Shown: positions 36,047-46,835, numbered from the stretch's first letter. The stretch: DNA of 64,000 nucleotides from Tomocerus qinae (GCA_020055645.1 CM034546.1:2356001-2420000); one strand, 5' to 3'. Numbers and translations are program-made. The notes: generated by a model from the letters alone, not told the origin.

Positions 36047-36311
36047 CTATGAGGGAATTGCCAATATCACGAAAACAGTATTGCCAACCAGACATAATCA
36101 ATGTCTTATAAAATATGTATTTTAAAGCTGTCTACAGCAGCGGCTTAGCGACCACGTCAAAACTAAAAACACATTACAGTAGGTAGAGTTAAAATAGAAA
36201 TGAACTCATACGACAAAAACGGCCTTCTTACGGTTAGTTTTCTGAGTACTTCATCATTTACCAACAGAATTTGACGCTGTTCATTGTCGTACAGTCATAA
36301 TGAATATAATA

Positions 36312-36466
36312 CACGGACGTATCGAGAGGGGTTTTACGGGCTGAGCGCCCCCCTCGAAATCCAAGAAAAAAGAATTTTTTTCTCAAAATGCCAAAATTTT
36401 TCGCATCTATATCAACAATTAGCCACCCTTCCCCCCAAACGCAGTTCTGTATTATACGTGCTTGGA
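36312..36466. mobile_element. MITE-like repeat, relative of 28993-29161
   Basis: ACACGGACGTATCGAGAGGG at the left and ATTATACGTGCTTGG at the right, with a guanine/cytosine-rich inner pair (GAGAGGGGTT and CCACCCTTCCCCCC). Confidence 0.5.
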
Positions 36467-37794
36467 CGTTATATACTACCAAGACACGCCACTTCGAAGG
36501 TTAAAGTAGGTAATATCACGAAGCTCAAAGTATATACCTAATATTATAGAACATTTCACTCCCAGTTGTCTCATCGTCGTCAGCGTACTTTAGAATATAT
36601 GTATATTTTTACAGTAGGAATAGGGAATAACATATCGTCTGCTTAGCATTACAATGTGACAAGCCACATTATCATGACCGCTACAATGTAACAAACCATT
36701 TTATCATTACCACAAAAACGTGACGAGCCACATTTTTGAAAAAATTTAAAAGTTTGGCGCCTGAAAACGATTAGCAATGTTTTGAACATTTTGACCTATT
36801 TTCATAAAAACAATTTTGTTGCTTGCCACACGTTATGCTGGTGATATCATTGTACACATTAAACTCATAGCGATGTAGTTTGGTTACATTATTATTTTAT
36901 GGCTAAGGTTTTTGGCGAACTGGATATCAACGTTTTACGACCTGTAAGAATCTTCAACCATGAAAGCTATTAAACACTATAGTTTAATTCTTTCAATGTT
37001 TTTCAACTTTCAATATTTATGGTTTTAGTTTAATGTCCTGCAAAAGTTATTATAATGTCTTTGAAATAGCATGTCTTTCCTTTGCCGCAATTAAAGTGTT
37101 TTATCTACTTCGCCAAGAAAGTGATTTATTATTTTTCAAGATTAAATTAAAATGTTACCTAGTACGGAGATGGATTACATTCATACATTTAAATATGGTT
37201 TAACTTAAGTGGGTCAGGGTATTAATTTAAATTAAGTTTTGGGAATAGTAATATATTATACTACTAACTGGAGATTTTCCAATAGTAGCCGGCAGATACC
37301 GCAATACATCTTACCTTGCAGAATGATACTAAATATTTATTTATATTACAATTTTATTTTTTTACTAAATAAAAATTTTAAATACATTAAGTAATAGAAT
37401 ATTGGTTAAATTAAGAATGAAACATGTTTGTCGTATTATGGTAATGTCACTCTGTCAGTGTTTTAAAAAAATATTTTCATTTGACAAACAGGTTGTACAT
37501 GCAATTTGTTAAGCCTTCGATTCGATAAATTCTGATATTTTTTCGTCATATGAGTTGATATCACGTTGATATATACATTATGCTTACGAATGCAGCACGA
37601 GCCACAAGCTATGCACAGATATAATTTTTGCACTGGAGGAATGGAATGACATCAGTTGGATGAGTCACAAATCACAAGGTCGATGAATCACAAGGCACGA
37701 AGCATACAGAGTAGGCAAATGAAAGTTACACTTCCGATTTTCCGGTAGGCATTTCTACTTGCGTTTTATTTGGACCCGAATTGCATGCAGACGC

Positions 37795-37830
37795 TATAAA
37801 TACAGGTTAGATTGCTCTGATTCAGTTTAG
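37795..37830 (+). promoter_or_regulatory. TATA and initiator of the defensin-like gene
   Basis: TATAAATA at 37795-37802 and TTCAGTT with A at 37824 are about 29 bp apart. The dead copy keeps TATAAATA at 41656-41663. Confidence 0.65.
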
Positions 37831-37864
37831 TGATGATCAGAAAGCATTAAAGACATAGACAACA

Positions 37865-38413
37865 ATGAAAATCAATCCAAAGATTTGTTATCTGATAACC
37901 ATGTTAATCTTTTTGGATCCCGATTCTAATTCCTTTTTTATAAGATCGAAATCCAGAACTAATACGCTGGTATCCAGTCTCTGTGCAGTTAGGGGAGGAT
38001 ATTGTGTAGACTACGGATGTTTTGCAAAGGGTGGTTGCTATTCATCTTCTTATCTGGCATTCAATTGCATCGGGGCACGGTTGTAAGCTGTATTAAAATA
38101 TTTTATACAAAATCCAAGTTTTGATTAAAATATTTCGAAATTTTCTTCATACATATATTAACCTAAACATAAGGAGATTTATTTAATAGAATATTAATAA
38201 TAAAAATATATATAATATAATAATAATATAGGCATATTATTTAATAAAAATAGAAATTCTGGTATTTATTTTTAAAGGCATAATGTTGGTAGCATTGCTT
38301 TAAATATTAAGTAAGCTCATGGTTTTAATTTATTATTTTACAGTGCACCACTACGTTTCAATCAAACTGATTTCCCTTCGTCGTCTACCTTTTTTTCAGG
38401 CGTTTGTGGCTGA
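37865..38413 (+). CDS. Secreted cysteine-rich, defensin-like peptide, 2 exons
   Basis: Exon 1 is 37865-38082 and exon 2 38344-38413, across a GT-AG intron, giving about 95 aa. The N-terminus has a hydrophobic signal segment (ICYLITMLIFL). A short propeptide with basic residues (IRSKSRTN) precedes the cysteine-rich part. That part starts LCAVRGGYCVDYGC and continues through GGC and FNC, with a last Cys in exon 2 (SGVCG). The GG-x-C spacing recalls big-defensin or beta-defensin-like host-defence peptides, but I cannot match a named family. The end of exon 2 is uncertain: another acceptor-like TTTTTTTCAG lies at 38390-38399, and the paralogue reads further with two more cysteines. A strong TATA/initiator promoter suggests an active gene. 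Confidence 0.6.
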
Positions 38414-38990
38414 CATGAAAGGCAACAACCCGGACCATGAGCTTCTGTTAAAATTTTGATTTTTGCCCGAAAAAATTTTTAATTGTGCATTAAAATAAAA
38501 TAACATTACTGCTCGTACACTTGAGAAATAAGAAAATCATTATTTGGCATGCAATGTGAATTTATTAAAAAAGCCATTTCATTGAAATTAAATTATGAAA
38601 TTAGTTTTACTAAAGATTTCATTAAGCCCCAAACTACTTCCAATAGAAAAAAGAAAGAGCACCCAATATTGGAATTTCCAAATAAAACAAAAACAATATT
38701 AATCTTCCTTCCTAATTAATTCTCCTGGGTCTGGGTTCCTCATGGTCCCGAAGGGAATTTTGTTGTAGAATGAATTGGCGTTTGTCCACGGTAGTCCATT
38801 TTGGTTTGCGAGATCAAAAATAGTTCGTTCCAATAGGATCCCCTAAACTAGCTCATTGTACATACACGTATAGACTTTAGATTAGTGTTTTTGTTTTACA
38901 ATTACTGTTTTTACACTATAGAATACGAAAGTATTCATGTATGTACCTTATAGAAAGTCTAATCATGAATTGTAGCGTGGTCAACATTTA
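38414..38990. other. 3' flank, duplicated with 42.3-42.6 kb
   Basis: No gene. The segment around TGAAATTAAATTATGAAATTA and CTCAAACTACTTCCA-like words recurs after the dead defensin-like copy, showing that the whole locus was duplicated. Confidence 0.6.
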
Positions 38991-39842
38991 AGCTAGCTTT
39001 TGAGAGACACTTTCCCACAGTATTTTATAGTAGCTCTCTGATCAGGGTCAAAATTTATGGCCTAAATCATTGAAAAATGTAGAAGGGCATGTGAAAATGT
39101 GTTAGAAAACGATTTTGAGCTAATACAAAAAATTGGGGACGCGCTACCCTTCTCTGGGGCTATCTCAGCCCCCAGTGGTAGGAAATGTTTGAGGCTCCAG
39201 GGAAACCTGCCTCATGTTTGTGGAAATTTATCTGCCAAGTTTCATCAAAACATTCCCTTTACTTCTGAAATATTTAACTTCAACTTTATTTTTTGTCATT
39301 TTGAGACCCTAACTCGAAAGTTGGTATAGTTTTTTAATTTTTAAAATACAGTCTGGATGTTGGTGTATCACTCTGTGAAGAAATCGTGGTGGAACAGGCT
39401 GATTTGTAAGATATAATGCTCCACAACTAATAAAGATAGCATTGGGTACATTTTTTCAGGCGAAGGCGAAACCGTACTGTAGTTACCGAATCACATCTGC
39501 ACTACATTTCAAACATTTCCTATCACTGGAGGCTAAAAAAGCCCCAGAGAGGGGTAGATCGCTCCCAATTTTTTGTATTGGCTCAAAATCGTTTGCTAAC
39601 ACATTTTCACATACCCTTTTATACATTTTTCATTGGTTTAGGTCACATACATAATTTGGGCCCCGATCAAAGAGTTATAACATACTGCGAATTACCCTTT
39701 CACTTCACGCGGGAAAAGGACCATTTAGCTACCTATTCTGCTTAAAATTACAAATCCCCTCACTTGGGGCAACGACAAAGTTTTATTAATGAATGTTCCT
39801 TTGCTCGTGAAGTGAAAAGGATGTGACACTCAAAAGCTAGCT
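38991..39842. mobile_element. Foldback element with TTA target duplication
   Basis: The ends AGCTAGCTTTTGAG and CTCAAAAGCTAGCT are flanked by TTA (38988-38990 and 39843-39845). Inner arms (about 39048-39200 and 39505-39650) pair through ACGATTTTGAGC, AATTGGG and GGGGCT-containing blocks. TTA duplication is typical of PIF/Harbinger elements (family knowledge). No transposase. Confidence 0.8.
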
Positions 39843-39845
39843 TTA

Positions 39846-40641
39846 CAGACCGAATTTATGTTTGGTGCATATTCCTTACTCATTAAACTCACTTGTCAAA
39901 TATACTAGATTGATTTGTCATATTTTCGATAGGTAGATATGTCACTCAACTAATTTATGATTTCAAAACATGGCATTTCGTCAAAAACATTCTAATAACT
40001 CGTTTGACGTTTAGTTTGTTAGGGACTTAATAGTTTCAAGAGACAAAATAACATTATATTATGTGCCACAACACAGTTACCTACATGTTTTCATTACAGT
40101 CAAAATATTTATTTTACTAATCGTTTACCATTCGCCTGTTTGAATTGTTAGTTACCATCATTAGTTGCTCTATCTGTTAAACAAGCTTTATTATGAGTTA
40201 TTAATTACTGTGAATATTTGCTTTCATAAATCATGTTTTGGGGTTAAAATTATGTAATTAATGTTTATATTTTTACACAATGAGCAAAGTCCTTCAACCA
40301 AATCCCCATATATAATACAACAGCAAAAGACTGGACATGACCATTCAGTTATAAGGATTCAAGCTAAGTTTCCTTTCCAATGGATATCGTAACGTATCAA
40401 CTTTTTATGTGCATATCTATAACCTAAGGCTATAAACACAAGGAATATTTGTCAGTCAACTCAAATTTATTTCAGCAGCAATCTCCTTAAAATTGTTTCA
40501 AATTTCAAGTCAAAAAATTCATTTTTGGTTTCAGTTTTTTTTTAAAATTTTGTACAATTTTAATTTGTTTCATAAGAAATCTACTAAACCTAAATATAAA
40601 TTACTCATTGCATTGACTTCTGATGGTTCAGGATTTCCAAA
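39846..40641. other. 5' region of Endo H-like copy 1
   Basis: Alignable to the sequence before copy 2 (about 50800-51617). A TATAAACA at 40431 and an acceptor-like GGTTCAG|GATTTC at about 40631 suggest a promoter and a 5' UTR intron. No other gene. Confidence 0.5.
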
Positions 40642-41547
40642 ATGGAGGTAGTTCAGAAACGACGCGAAAATAGTCCCCTGGGAGTGGTGTACGTTGAAGT
40701 GAATGGGTACAGCATTGCAAATGCTGGTTGCTACGAAGTCGGAGATCAGCCATTATTTGACATTGCAATAATATTTGCTGCAAATATCAATTTCGACACT
40801 ACAGAACGAAGAGCCTATTTGTACTTCAATCCAAACGTTCAAAGAGTTCTGGACAATCCGGAAGAATTCATCCGACCCTTACAAGCAAAAGGGATCAAAG
40901 TGCTCCTTTCTATTCTTGGTAACCACCAAGGAGCTGGAATTTGCAATTTCCCCACACGAGAAAGGGCACATGCTTTCGCAGTACAATTGAGCGACGCAGT
41001 AGAACGTTATGGCTTGGACGGAATCGACTTCGATGACGAATATGCAAATTACGGAACAAATGGAACGGGATTACCAAATACGTTTTCTTTTGTTTTCCTG
41101 CTGGATGAACTGCGGACATTGATGCCGGAAAAGATCATTTCGTTTTACTATATCGGTCCAGCAGCGTTACTACAGAACTTTAACGGATTAAGGGTTGGAG
41201 ACTTTGTAGACTACAGCTGGAGTGCTAGTTATGGAAGTTTCCACTCCCCGAATGTCCCAGGTCTGGAAAAAAGTCAACTTGCCCCTGCAGCCGTTTGGGT
41301 AAACCAAACTGGTTCAGCTACTGCAAACCAATTGGCAACTCGGACTATTGAAGAAGGCTACGGAGTCTACCTTTACTACGACTTGCGCGACAGTAACGTC
41401 AACAACTGGCTTTCGGGGGTCTCTCAAGCGCTTTATGGATTGGGATCCACCCTAAGTGACGGGTGTTTTGGTACGTGGCCTCCGCAGGGATCAAACTCTA
41501 AGGAGGAGGAGCCACTACCACCACTAAGAAAATTTAACTCTCAATAG
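40642..41547 (+). CDS. Endo H-type GH18 endo-beta-N-acetylglucosaminidase, copy 1
   Basis: Uninterrupted coding exon of 301 aa. The GH18 catalytic motif DxxDxDxE is DGIDFDDE at residues 126-133, on the fourth strand of a TIM barrel. Other Endo H-like blocks are KVLLSILGNHQGAG, MPEKIISFYYIGPAA, QLAPAAVWV and RTIEEGYGVYLYYDL. Endo H-type enzymes cut between the two core GlcNAc residues of N-glycans (family knowledge). The strongest resemblance is to secreted bacterial Endo H proteins. Here no signal peptide precedes MEVVQKRRENSPLGVVYVEV, so the product would be cytosolic unless an upstream exon adds one. A possible 5' UTR intron ends just before the ATG. The tail after WPPQG is acidic then basic. 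Copies 2 and 3 follow downstream. Confidence 0.9.
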   Translation: MEVVQKRRENSPLGVVYVEVNGYSIANAGCYEVGDQPLFDIAIIFAANINFDTTERRAYLYFNPNVQRVLDNPEEFIRPLQAKGIKVLLSILGNHQGAGICNFPTRERAHAFAVQLSDAVERYGLDGIDFDDEYANYGTNGTGLPNTFSFVFLLDELRTLMPEKIISFYYIGPAALLQNFNGLRVGDFVDYSWSASYGSFHSPNVPGLEKSQLAPAAVWVNQTGSATANQLATRTIEEGYGVYLYYDLRDSNVNNWLSGVSQALYGLGSTLSDGCFGTWPPQGSNSKEEEPLPPLRKFNSQ

Positions 41548-41655
41548 TTACTAATACCCATGAAACAATTGATGTAGTTGTAGTTTACTTTTCCGATTTT
41601 CCAAGTCAAGGTTTCTAACTTGCCTTTTATTTGGACCCAAATTGTATGCTTATGA
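41548..41655. other. Spacer, start of duplicated defensin-like locus
   Basis: Short spacer; CTTTTATTTGGACCC upstream of the TATA box is shared with the region upstream of 37795. Confidence 0.5.
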
Positions 41656-42250
41656 TATAAATATAGGTCCATCGCATTGATATGATTCCATTTAGTGATC
41701 TTTAGGAGCAGTAAAGACAAAAATATCTAAAATATTGACATTTGAAAGAACTTAGCATGAAAAGCAATCTAAAAGATTTGTTATCTGATGAACCATGTTA
41801 ATCTTTTTGGATCCCGATTCTCATTCCTTTCTTAAAAGATCGAAATCCAAAACGAAGACGCTGGTATCCGGTCTGTGTGCAATTAGTTTGTTGATCACGA
41901 TTGTCTTGCAATGGGAGGTTACTGTTCATCTTTTTTATCTGGCAGAGAATTGCGTCGGGGTACGGATGTAATCTGTGTTAAAATATTTTTATGCAAAATC
42001 CACGTTTCGATTAAGACATTTCGTAAAATTAATCTTAAAATGAGATTCAATTTGGAACAAAATGCACACCTTTCTCCATTTATAGGCATATTGCTGGTAG
42101 GAATATGAATACATTGCTCTAAATATTTAGGTCAGGATTTTCATTTATTATTTTACAGTGAACAACCGTATTCCAATCAACCTGATATCTCTGTCGACGT
42201 CGTCTACCTTTTGTTCAGGCGTATGTGGCTGGTATTGTATCCGGATCCTG
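41656..42250 (+). pseudogene. Dead copy of the defensin-like gene
   Basis: The promoter (TATAAATA at 41656), start codon (about 41758) and both exon regions align with 37795-38413. The first exon is frameshifted soon after the start and reaches a TAA, and bases are missing within the cysteine-rich part. The second exon region (about 42160-42250) stays open longer than in the intact gene and reads SGVCGWYC. Confidence 0.8.
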
Positions 42251-42849
42251 AGCTTCAGTGCCACTGTAAATTATTATTTTTACCCAAATAAATTTATAAT
42301 TGTTTATCATAATGAAACATTAATGCTTGTGCACTTGAGAAATAAAAAAACATTATTTGACAGCAGAAATGTGAATTTACTAGAAAAGCTATTTTATTGA
42401 AATTAAATTATATGAAATTAATTAGTTTTAAAGATTTGCTTCAGCCTCAAACTACTTCCAGTGGAAAAAAGAAACATCATTCAATAATGGAATAGCCAAA
42501 TAAAATAAAAACAATATGGATTTTCATTCCTACAATAATGCGGGTCTGGATTCCTCATATTCCATTTTTGATTGCAGGTGTCTAACTAAGTGGTATTTTG
42601 ATTGGTGATCTTGCCACATTCCTGAATATCCATATTTGGATAATTTGTAAAAAAAAGATAGATGTTCATGTCCAAAGCCGTCAACAATCTTCCAGAAAAC
42701 CTGTTGAGTTGCCGTAGTTTGTTGAGCTGCACTGCGCTTGGCATTTAGGAATTGATGGTTAACTAATATTAAAATTGCAGACCATGAATTATGTTTCCTT
42801 TTACATTAATTCAATTAATTTTTATGTCATTTTTCTCAGGATTTTGGCG

Positions 42850-43392
42850 CATACATTATTGCGTTTCCAACCCTTGCCCTTTTCTCTATTCCTTTGAGCT
42901 GTCTCTTCGCTTTGCCAGTCATAAATATAAATACTGCCACCCATTTTGTCTAAAATTCTAATCTGATAAAAAATTTCAGTCCGATCAGTATGCCATTCGC
43001 CGTCATTTTGTTTGAGTATTTTATAGCCACTTAAAACAAGATCTATAAAATTACAAAATATCTTCCTGTCCGCAGGACCATGATTTCACTTGTTATGTAC
43101 GAGTCGAAAGAAGTAGAGATGTTACCACACCAAAGCCATGAGCACAAAGACCACGGACAGAATGTGTTTCTTATTAATATATACTGACAGATTCGCCAAG
43201 AAGAATAGCGACGGATGACTTGTAGATTTTCAAAGAAATTTGGTTGCAAAGCAGAAAATGAGAAAACCAAAACTAAATTGGCGAGAGGAAACAAAATAAA
43301 CATAAGCAGGCAACTAACGTTATCAAAAGTATTTTGAGCTAGCACAGACTACGGTAGACTCAGGAAAGTCTCATTTTCTTCGCAATAAATTG
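42850..43392 (-). pseudogene. Ionotropic receptor (IR) 3, remnant
   Basis: A minus-strand fragment, AQNTFDN and FILFPLANLVLVFSF, aligns to TM1 of the two receptors at 24.6 and 33.8 kb. Further on, YITSEIM and, after frame changes, DLVLSGYK and SIYIYDW match later parts. Stops and frameshifts break it, and the N-terminal half and final helix are absent. Confidence 0.82.
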
Positions 43393-43439
43393 CGGACTCC
43401 CGACTAAAGGAGGGAAGACTACTCATGAACCAACACAAG

Positions 43440-43576
43440 ACCCGAAGCCGACTACGCGGAACCCAACACAAAACTCGAAGTCGACTACACGGGACTCAAC
43501 AAAAGACCCGACTACATGATATCCGACTACACGAAACCTAACCCACACCAACCCAAAACCCGACTACCACCAACAC
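43440..43576. repeat. Degenerate ACCCGACTA minisatellite
   Basis: Units like ACCCGACTACCACCAACACA repeat loosely here and continue on the other side of the retrotransposon (50591-50645). The element inserted into this array. Confidence 0.75.
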
Positions 43577-43581
43577 AAGAC

Positions 43582-43997
43582 TGTGAGTAGTATGCTCTGG
43601 TCAGAGGAAGAGTCTCACAAACTCAAAGATCGACTGTAGACTGTCAAGTTTATTCAGAAAAGTTTCCGTATTTATGTAACATTTACAAAGCATATAAGAA
43701 CAATATTATATGAGAATGACATACATATAAGTAGTCTAACTTTAGCAGTTGTGGACATCTGTTCCTAATATTTAAATGGACCATGAAAAAAGGTTCAGTT
43801 CTCACACATAAACGAAAACAATAAAAATTAAAGAGAATTTACTTAACACTCAAAATCATGTACCCTTATGTCAACAGGTCATGAGAAAAACTCAAAAACG
43901 ATTTTAACATGTCAGTAAATCAGATTAACTAAGCTTAACAAGAATGATATATAGAATTGCTAGACCATTTGGTGGTCAACTACTGTTTATTTTAACA
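43582..43997 (-). repeat. 3' LTR of the copia element
   Basis: 416 bp, TGTGAGTAG...TTTTAACA on the plus strand. It matches the other LTR at every position I compared except one (G versus A near 43969/50557). Confidence 0.95.
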
Positions 43998-44009
43998 CTT
44001 TCCCTCAAT
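43998..44009 (-). other. Polypurine tract
   Basis: On the minus strand TTGAGGGAAAG directly precedes the 3' LTR, the position of the plus-strand primer. Confidence 0.75.
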
Positions 44010-44015
44010 TTATAT

Positions 44016-46778
44016 TCATCTTGAGGTCATCTCCAACTCCAGGGGATGTCGTGGCTCCGGTTCCATGGGCTTGGCAGTGACAGCAATAGTTCCATAATAT
44101 TTTCGATTCTTGATGTAGCATAAGATACATCCGATGCTTTGCAGAATAACGATGATTATAAGGGCCACCATAATCCATCCAGTTATATGATGAGATATTG
44201 TCGGGTCATCAGCCACCTTCGGTACATCGCTCCACTCATCAGTCTGCTTGATGAAATTAGTCCAGTTCAGTGTAGGTTTAATGTGCCAATTCGCTCTCAC
44301 GGTGAACAACGGATCCAGTGTCTCCTGGTGAACAAGGTTAACCTGTGAGCCGACAAATTCAAGATCATTAATGTTAAATTTAGCATTGATGGGTAGGATG
44401 AAGACGCTAGCGGGGCAGGCTTCTGCTTTTCCCTCTATTGTTATGGTAGAATCTGGGCAGTATATGTGATACTGGCCATGGTGTGGTTTTATCTGCACAA
44501 AATCGTATTCATCCAACTCGTGTCTGGCTACACAGTGGGCAATCTTGAAGTGCTTCGTCTCCTTCGATACGTTGGTGTGTGGTTTGCATCCTTGAGTAGG
44601 AGACACAACAAGATCATGAGTTAAAGGCTGCTTCACATTTACTGCGTACAGACAGTTCTTAGTAGTAGACAGTATAGCATTTCGGGGTCCAGTATATTCC
44701 ACGGTACAAGTCTCATTCCCTTTTCTCAGCATGAGATCAAAAGGGTCAGCCTCGATGAGTTGAAGGGTCTCGTTTACGATGGGGGCTGCACAGTCAATGA
44801 ACAATTTTGTTCTGTCGTCTGACAATTCACATTTCTGTGCCTTCGCTAAGGACAGAGGACAAGAATCTCCGCAAGGCATCGTAAAGTTGAAGTGATCCAG
44901 TAAAGGGGCGTATACTTTCCCTTGCTTCCACTGCCTTACTGCTTCCTTGATCATATCCTTTCCCATCATAAGTCTACTGGTCAGATATGAAATCGCAAAA
45001 TTCGTATCGATAAGCTTATTCTTTAGTTCGTCATGGTCTCTCTGGTGTGCTTGCATTTGCTCCATTGCATCATTGAAATTCTTTCTCAGAGAAACAATTT
45101 GATTCTCTGTCCACTCAACACGTTTCTGCAGCTGTTCTAATTTCTCACGCTGAACATTTAATCCTGTTTGAACGTCACTAATCCTTCCAACGTTAACTGA
45201 CGAAATAGTGGTTCCAGCAATTCCCAGGCCTGCAGCAGCAACAATTACCCCCCATACTACACCTACAAGTAGTGGTATTGCTCTGGGTAATCTATATACA
45301 ACTCCAGTATATGTCTTCTTAGGGCATAACTTTTCGATTTCGTTAAGGAACATCTCTTCGTATATTTCATCGCATTTCATCCTTGCCTGTGAAGTTAGGT
45401 CCTGATGAATGATATCTTGAGTCAGAATTTCACATGGGTTGATAAATTTTACCAAAAGATGTACTTGGTTATGTCCTGTGGTAACTGGTGTCGGGTTTGG
45501 CCTCCACAAGACGGGAACTTCGTTTTGATGTGAAATTGCCATTACTGACGCAAATATACTCATCAATAACAGTAACAATGTTGTGAGAGAGGAACCTAAT
45601 TTTGCTTTAGCTCGTTTTTCAACAATTGGCTCCTTGCTTTCTTCCAATTCTGACGAAGATTCTATTTCTGTGGCAGGGTCGTCTTCTTTTTCGACGGAAA
45701 TCATATTCATGGCATCTCTCATGTTCTTATGCAGTGTTTTCATAAGAGGCTTTGTTAAGCCATCTGCAATTTGCTCGCTGGAAGGTAGATACTCGACATG
45801 AATATCCCCGTTGCTTACTAAATCCCTTGTGAAGTGGTACCTGACATCTATATGCTTGGTTCTGCTATGCATTTCTGGATTTTTCACTAACCTGATGGCA
45901 CTTTGGTTGTCAATGAATATTGTGGTTGGGCTTTCCTGTGGGAAAAAGAGCTCCTCCAAAAATTTCCTTAGCCATACAACTTCCTTGGCTGCAGCAGCAA
46001 GTGCAATATACTCAGCTTCGGTTGAAGATAATGCAACAATTGGTTGCTTTTGACTTGCCCATGATATCAAAGCTCCATTTATTGTGCATACATAACCGCT
46101 AGTAGAACGCCTCTGTAGTTTGTCTCCGGCATAGTCGGAATCCGTATAGGCAGATAATTTAACGCTTGCTGAAGGTTTATAAGCCAAACCCAGGCTCATC
46201 GTGCTCTTTAAGTACCTCAAAATGTGCTTAGCCGCATTCCAATGGGTTTCGTCGTACGCATGTAGAAACTGAGACAAGCGAGATACAGAGAATGATATAT
46301 CCGGACGGGTACACTTTGCAAGAAATATAAGTGACCCAATCAGCTGCCGATAAGGAAGGTTCTCGTCAGACTTGTTTGCGAGAGTCAGCATATCTGAATT
46401 AGGTTGCATAGGTACGCTGCTTGGTTTACTGTCAACCATATTGAATTTTTTAAGTAGGGATTTGACATAGGACGTTTGTGATATAACAATCCCTCCTCCT
46501 TTGGGCATTTCTTTTATCTCCAGTCCAACGTATGTAGTTGGTTCTCCGAACTTAATTTCAAATAGGCTTTGAATTGTTTCAATGACCTTATCCACAATTT
46601 CCTTCTTTGTTGAAATAATTAATCCATCGTCCACATATAGAGCTATATATATAGGTTCTCCATCAAATTTTCCCGTAAATACACACGGGTCGCAAGTGCT
46701 CATTCTAAGATGCATTTTCTTTAGAAACTTGCTAAGAGTTTCGTTCCAACAGCGTGGGACTTGCTTCAAGCCATACAT
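44016..46778 (-). CDS. Copia RT C-terminal part, RNase H and envelope-like domain
   Basis: One open frame of 920 codons. The first part contains the RT active site YVDD (about residues 48-51, near 46630). RNase H follows with AYTDSDYAGD, SSTEAEYIAL and FIDNQSAIRLVKN, up to DGLTKPL (about residue 350). An acidic linker leads to a hydrophobic segment (TTLLLLLMSIFASVMAI, about 45540-45590) that could act as a signal peptide. Then come a cysteine-containing region and a long apolar stretch resembling a fusion peptide (WGVIVAAAGLGIAGTT, about 45210-45270). A coiled coil (about LNVQREKLEQLQKRV), a cysteine-rich ectodomain with NxT/S sites and a C-terminal membrane anchor (IMVALIIIVILQSIGCIL, near 44100-44190) follow. 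This is the layout of a class I viral envelope protein. The frame has no internal break but is cut off upstream by a TGA, and separate production of the envelope part would need splicing (inference). Confidence 0.85.
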   Translation of the reverse strand: MYGLKQVPRCWNETLSKFLKKMHLRMSTCDPCVFTGKFDGEPIYIALYVDDGLIISTKKEIVDKVIETIQSLFEIKFGEPTTYVGLEIKEMPKGGGIVISQTSYVKSLLKKFNMVDSKPSSVPMQPNSDMLTLANKSDENLPYRQLIGSLIFLAKCTRPDISFSVSRLSQFLHAYDETHWNAAKHILRYLKSTMSLGLAYKPSASVKLSAYTDSDYAGDKLQRRSTSGYVCTINGALISWASQKQPIVALSSTEAEYIALAAAAKEVVWLRKFLEELFFPQESPTTIFIDNQSAIRLVKNPEMHSRTKHIDVRYHFTRDLVSNGDIHVEYLPSSEQIADGLTKPLMKTLHKNMRDAMNMISVEKEDDPATEIESSSELEESKEPIVEKRAKAKLGSSLTTLLLLLMSIFASVMAISHQNEVPVLWRPNPTPVTTGHNQVHLLVKFINPCEILTQDIIHQDLTSQARMKCDEIYEEMFLNEIEKLCPKKTYTGVVYRLPRAIPLLVGVVWGVIVAAAGLGIAGTTISSVNVGRISDVQTGLNVQREKLEQLQKRVEWTENQIVSLRKNFNDAMEQMQAHQRDHDELKNKLIDTNFAISYLTSRLMMGKDMIKEAVRQWKQGKVYAPLLDHFNFTMPCGDSCPLSLAKAQKCELSDDRTKLFIDCAAPIVNETLQLIEADPFDLMLRKGNETCTVEYTGPRNAILSTTKNCLYAVNVKQPLTHDLVVSPTQGCKPHTNVSKETKHFKIAHCVARHELDEYDFVQIKPHHGQYHIYCPDSTITIEGKAEACPASVFILPINAKFNINDLEFVGSQVNLVHQETLDPLFTVRANWHIKPTLNWTNFIKQTDEWSDVPKVADDPTISHHITGWIMVALIIIVILQSIGCILCYIKNRKYYGTIAVTAKPMEPEPRHPLELEMTSR

Positions 46779-46835
46779 GCTTTTGTTGAGTTTACATACT
46801 AACTCGGGATCTCTGTGAAAGAAACCTTCTGGTTG

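Larger units (their letters stand above)
35742..37794. other. Intergenic with several repeats
   Basis: Holds the inverted repeats at 35843-36046 and 36312-36466. A third diverged copy of the segment also present at 26.8 and 28.7-29.6 kb lies at about 36480-37230; it includes TACGGAGATGGATTACATTC and AAGTGGGTCAGG. No gene. Confidence 0.5.
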
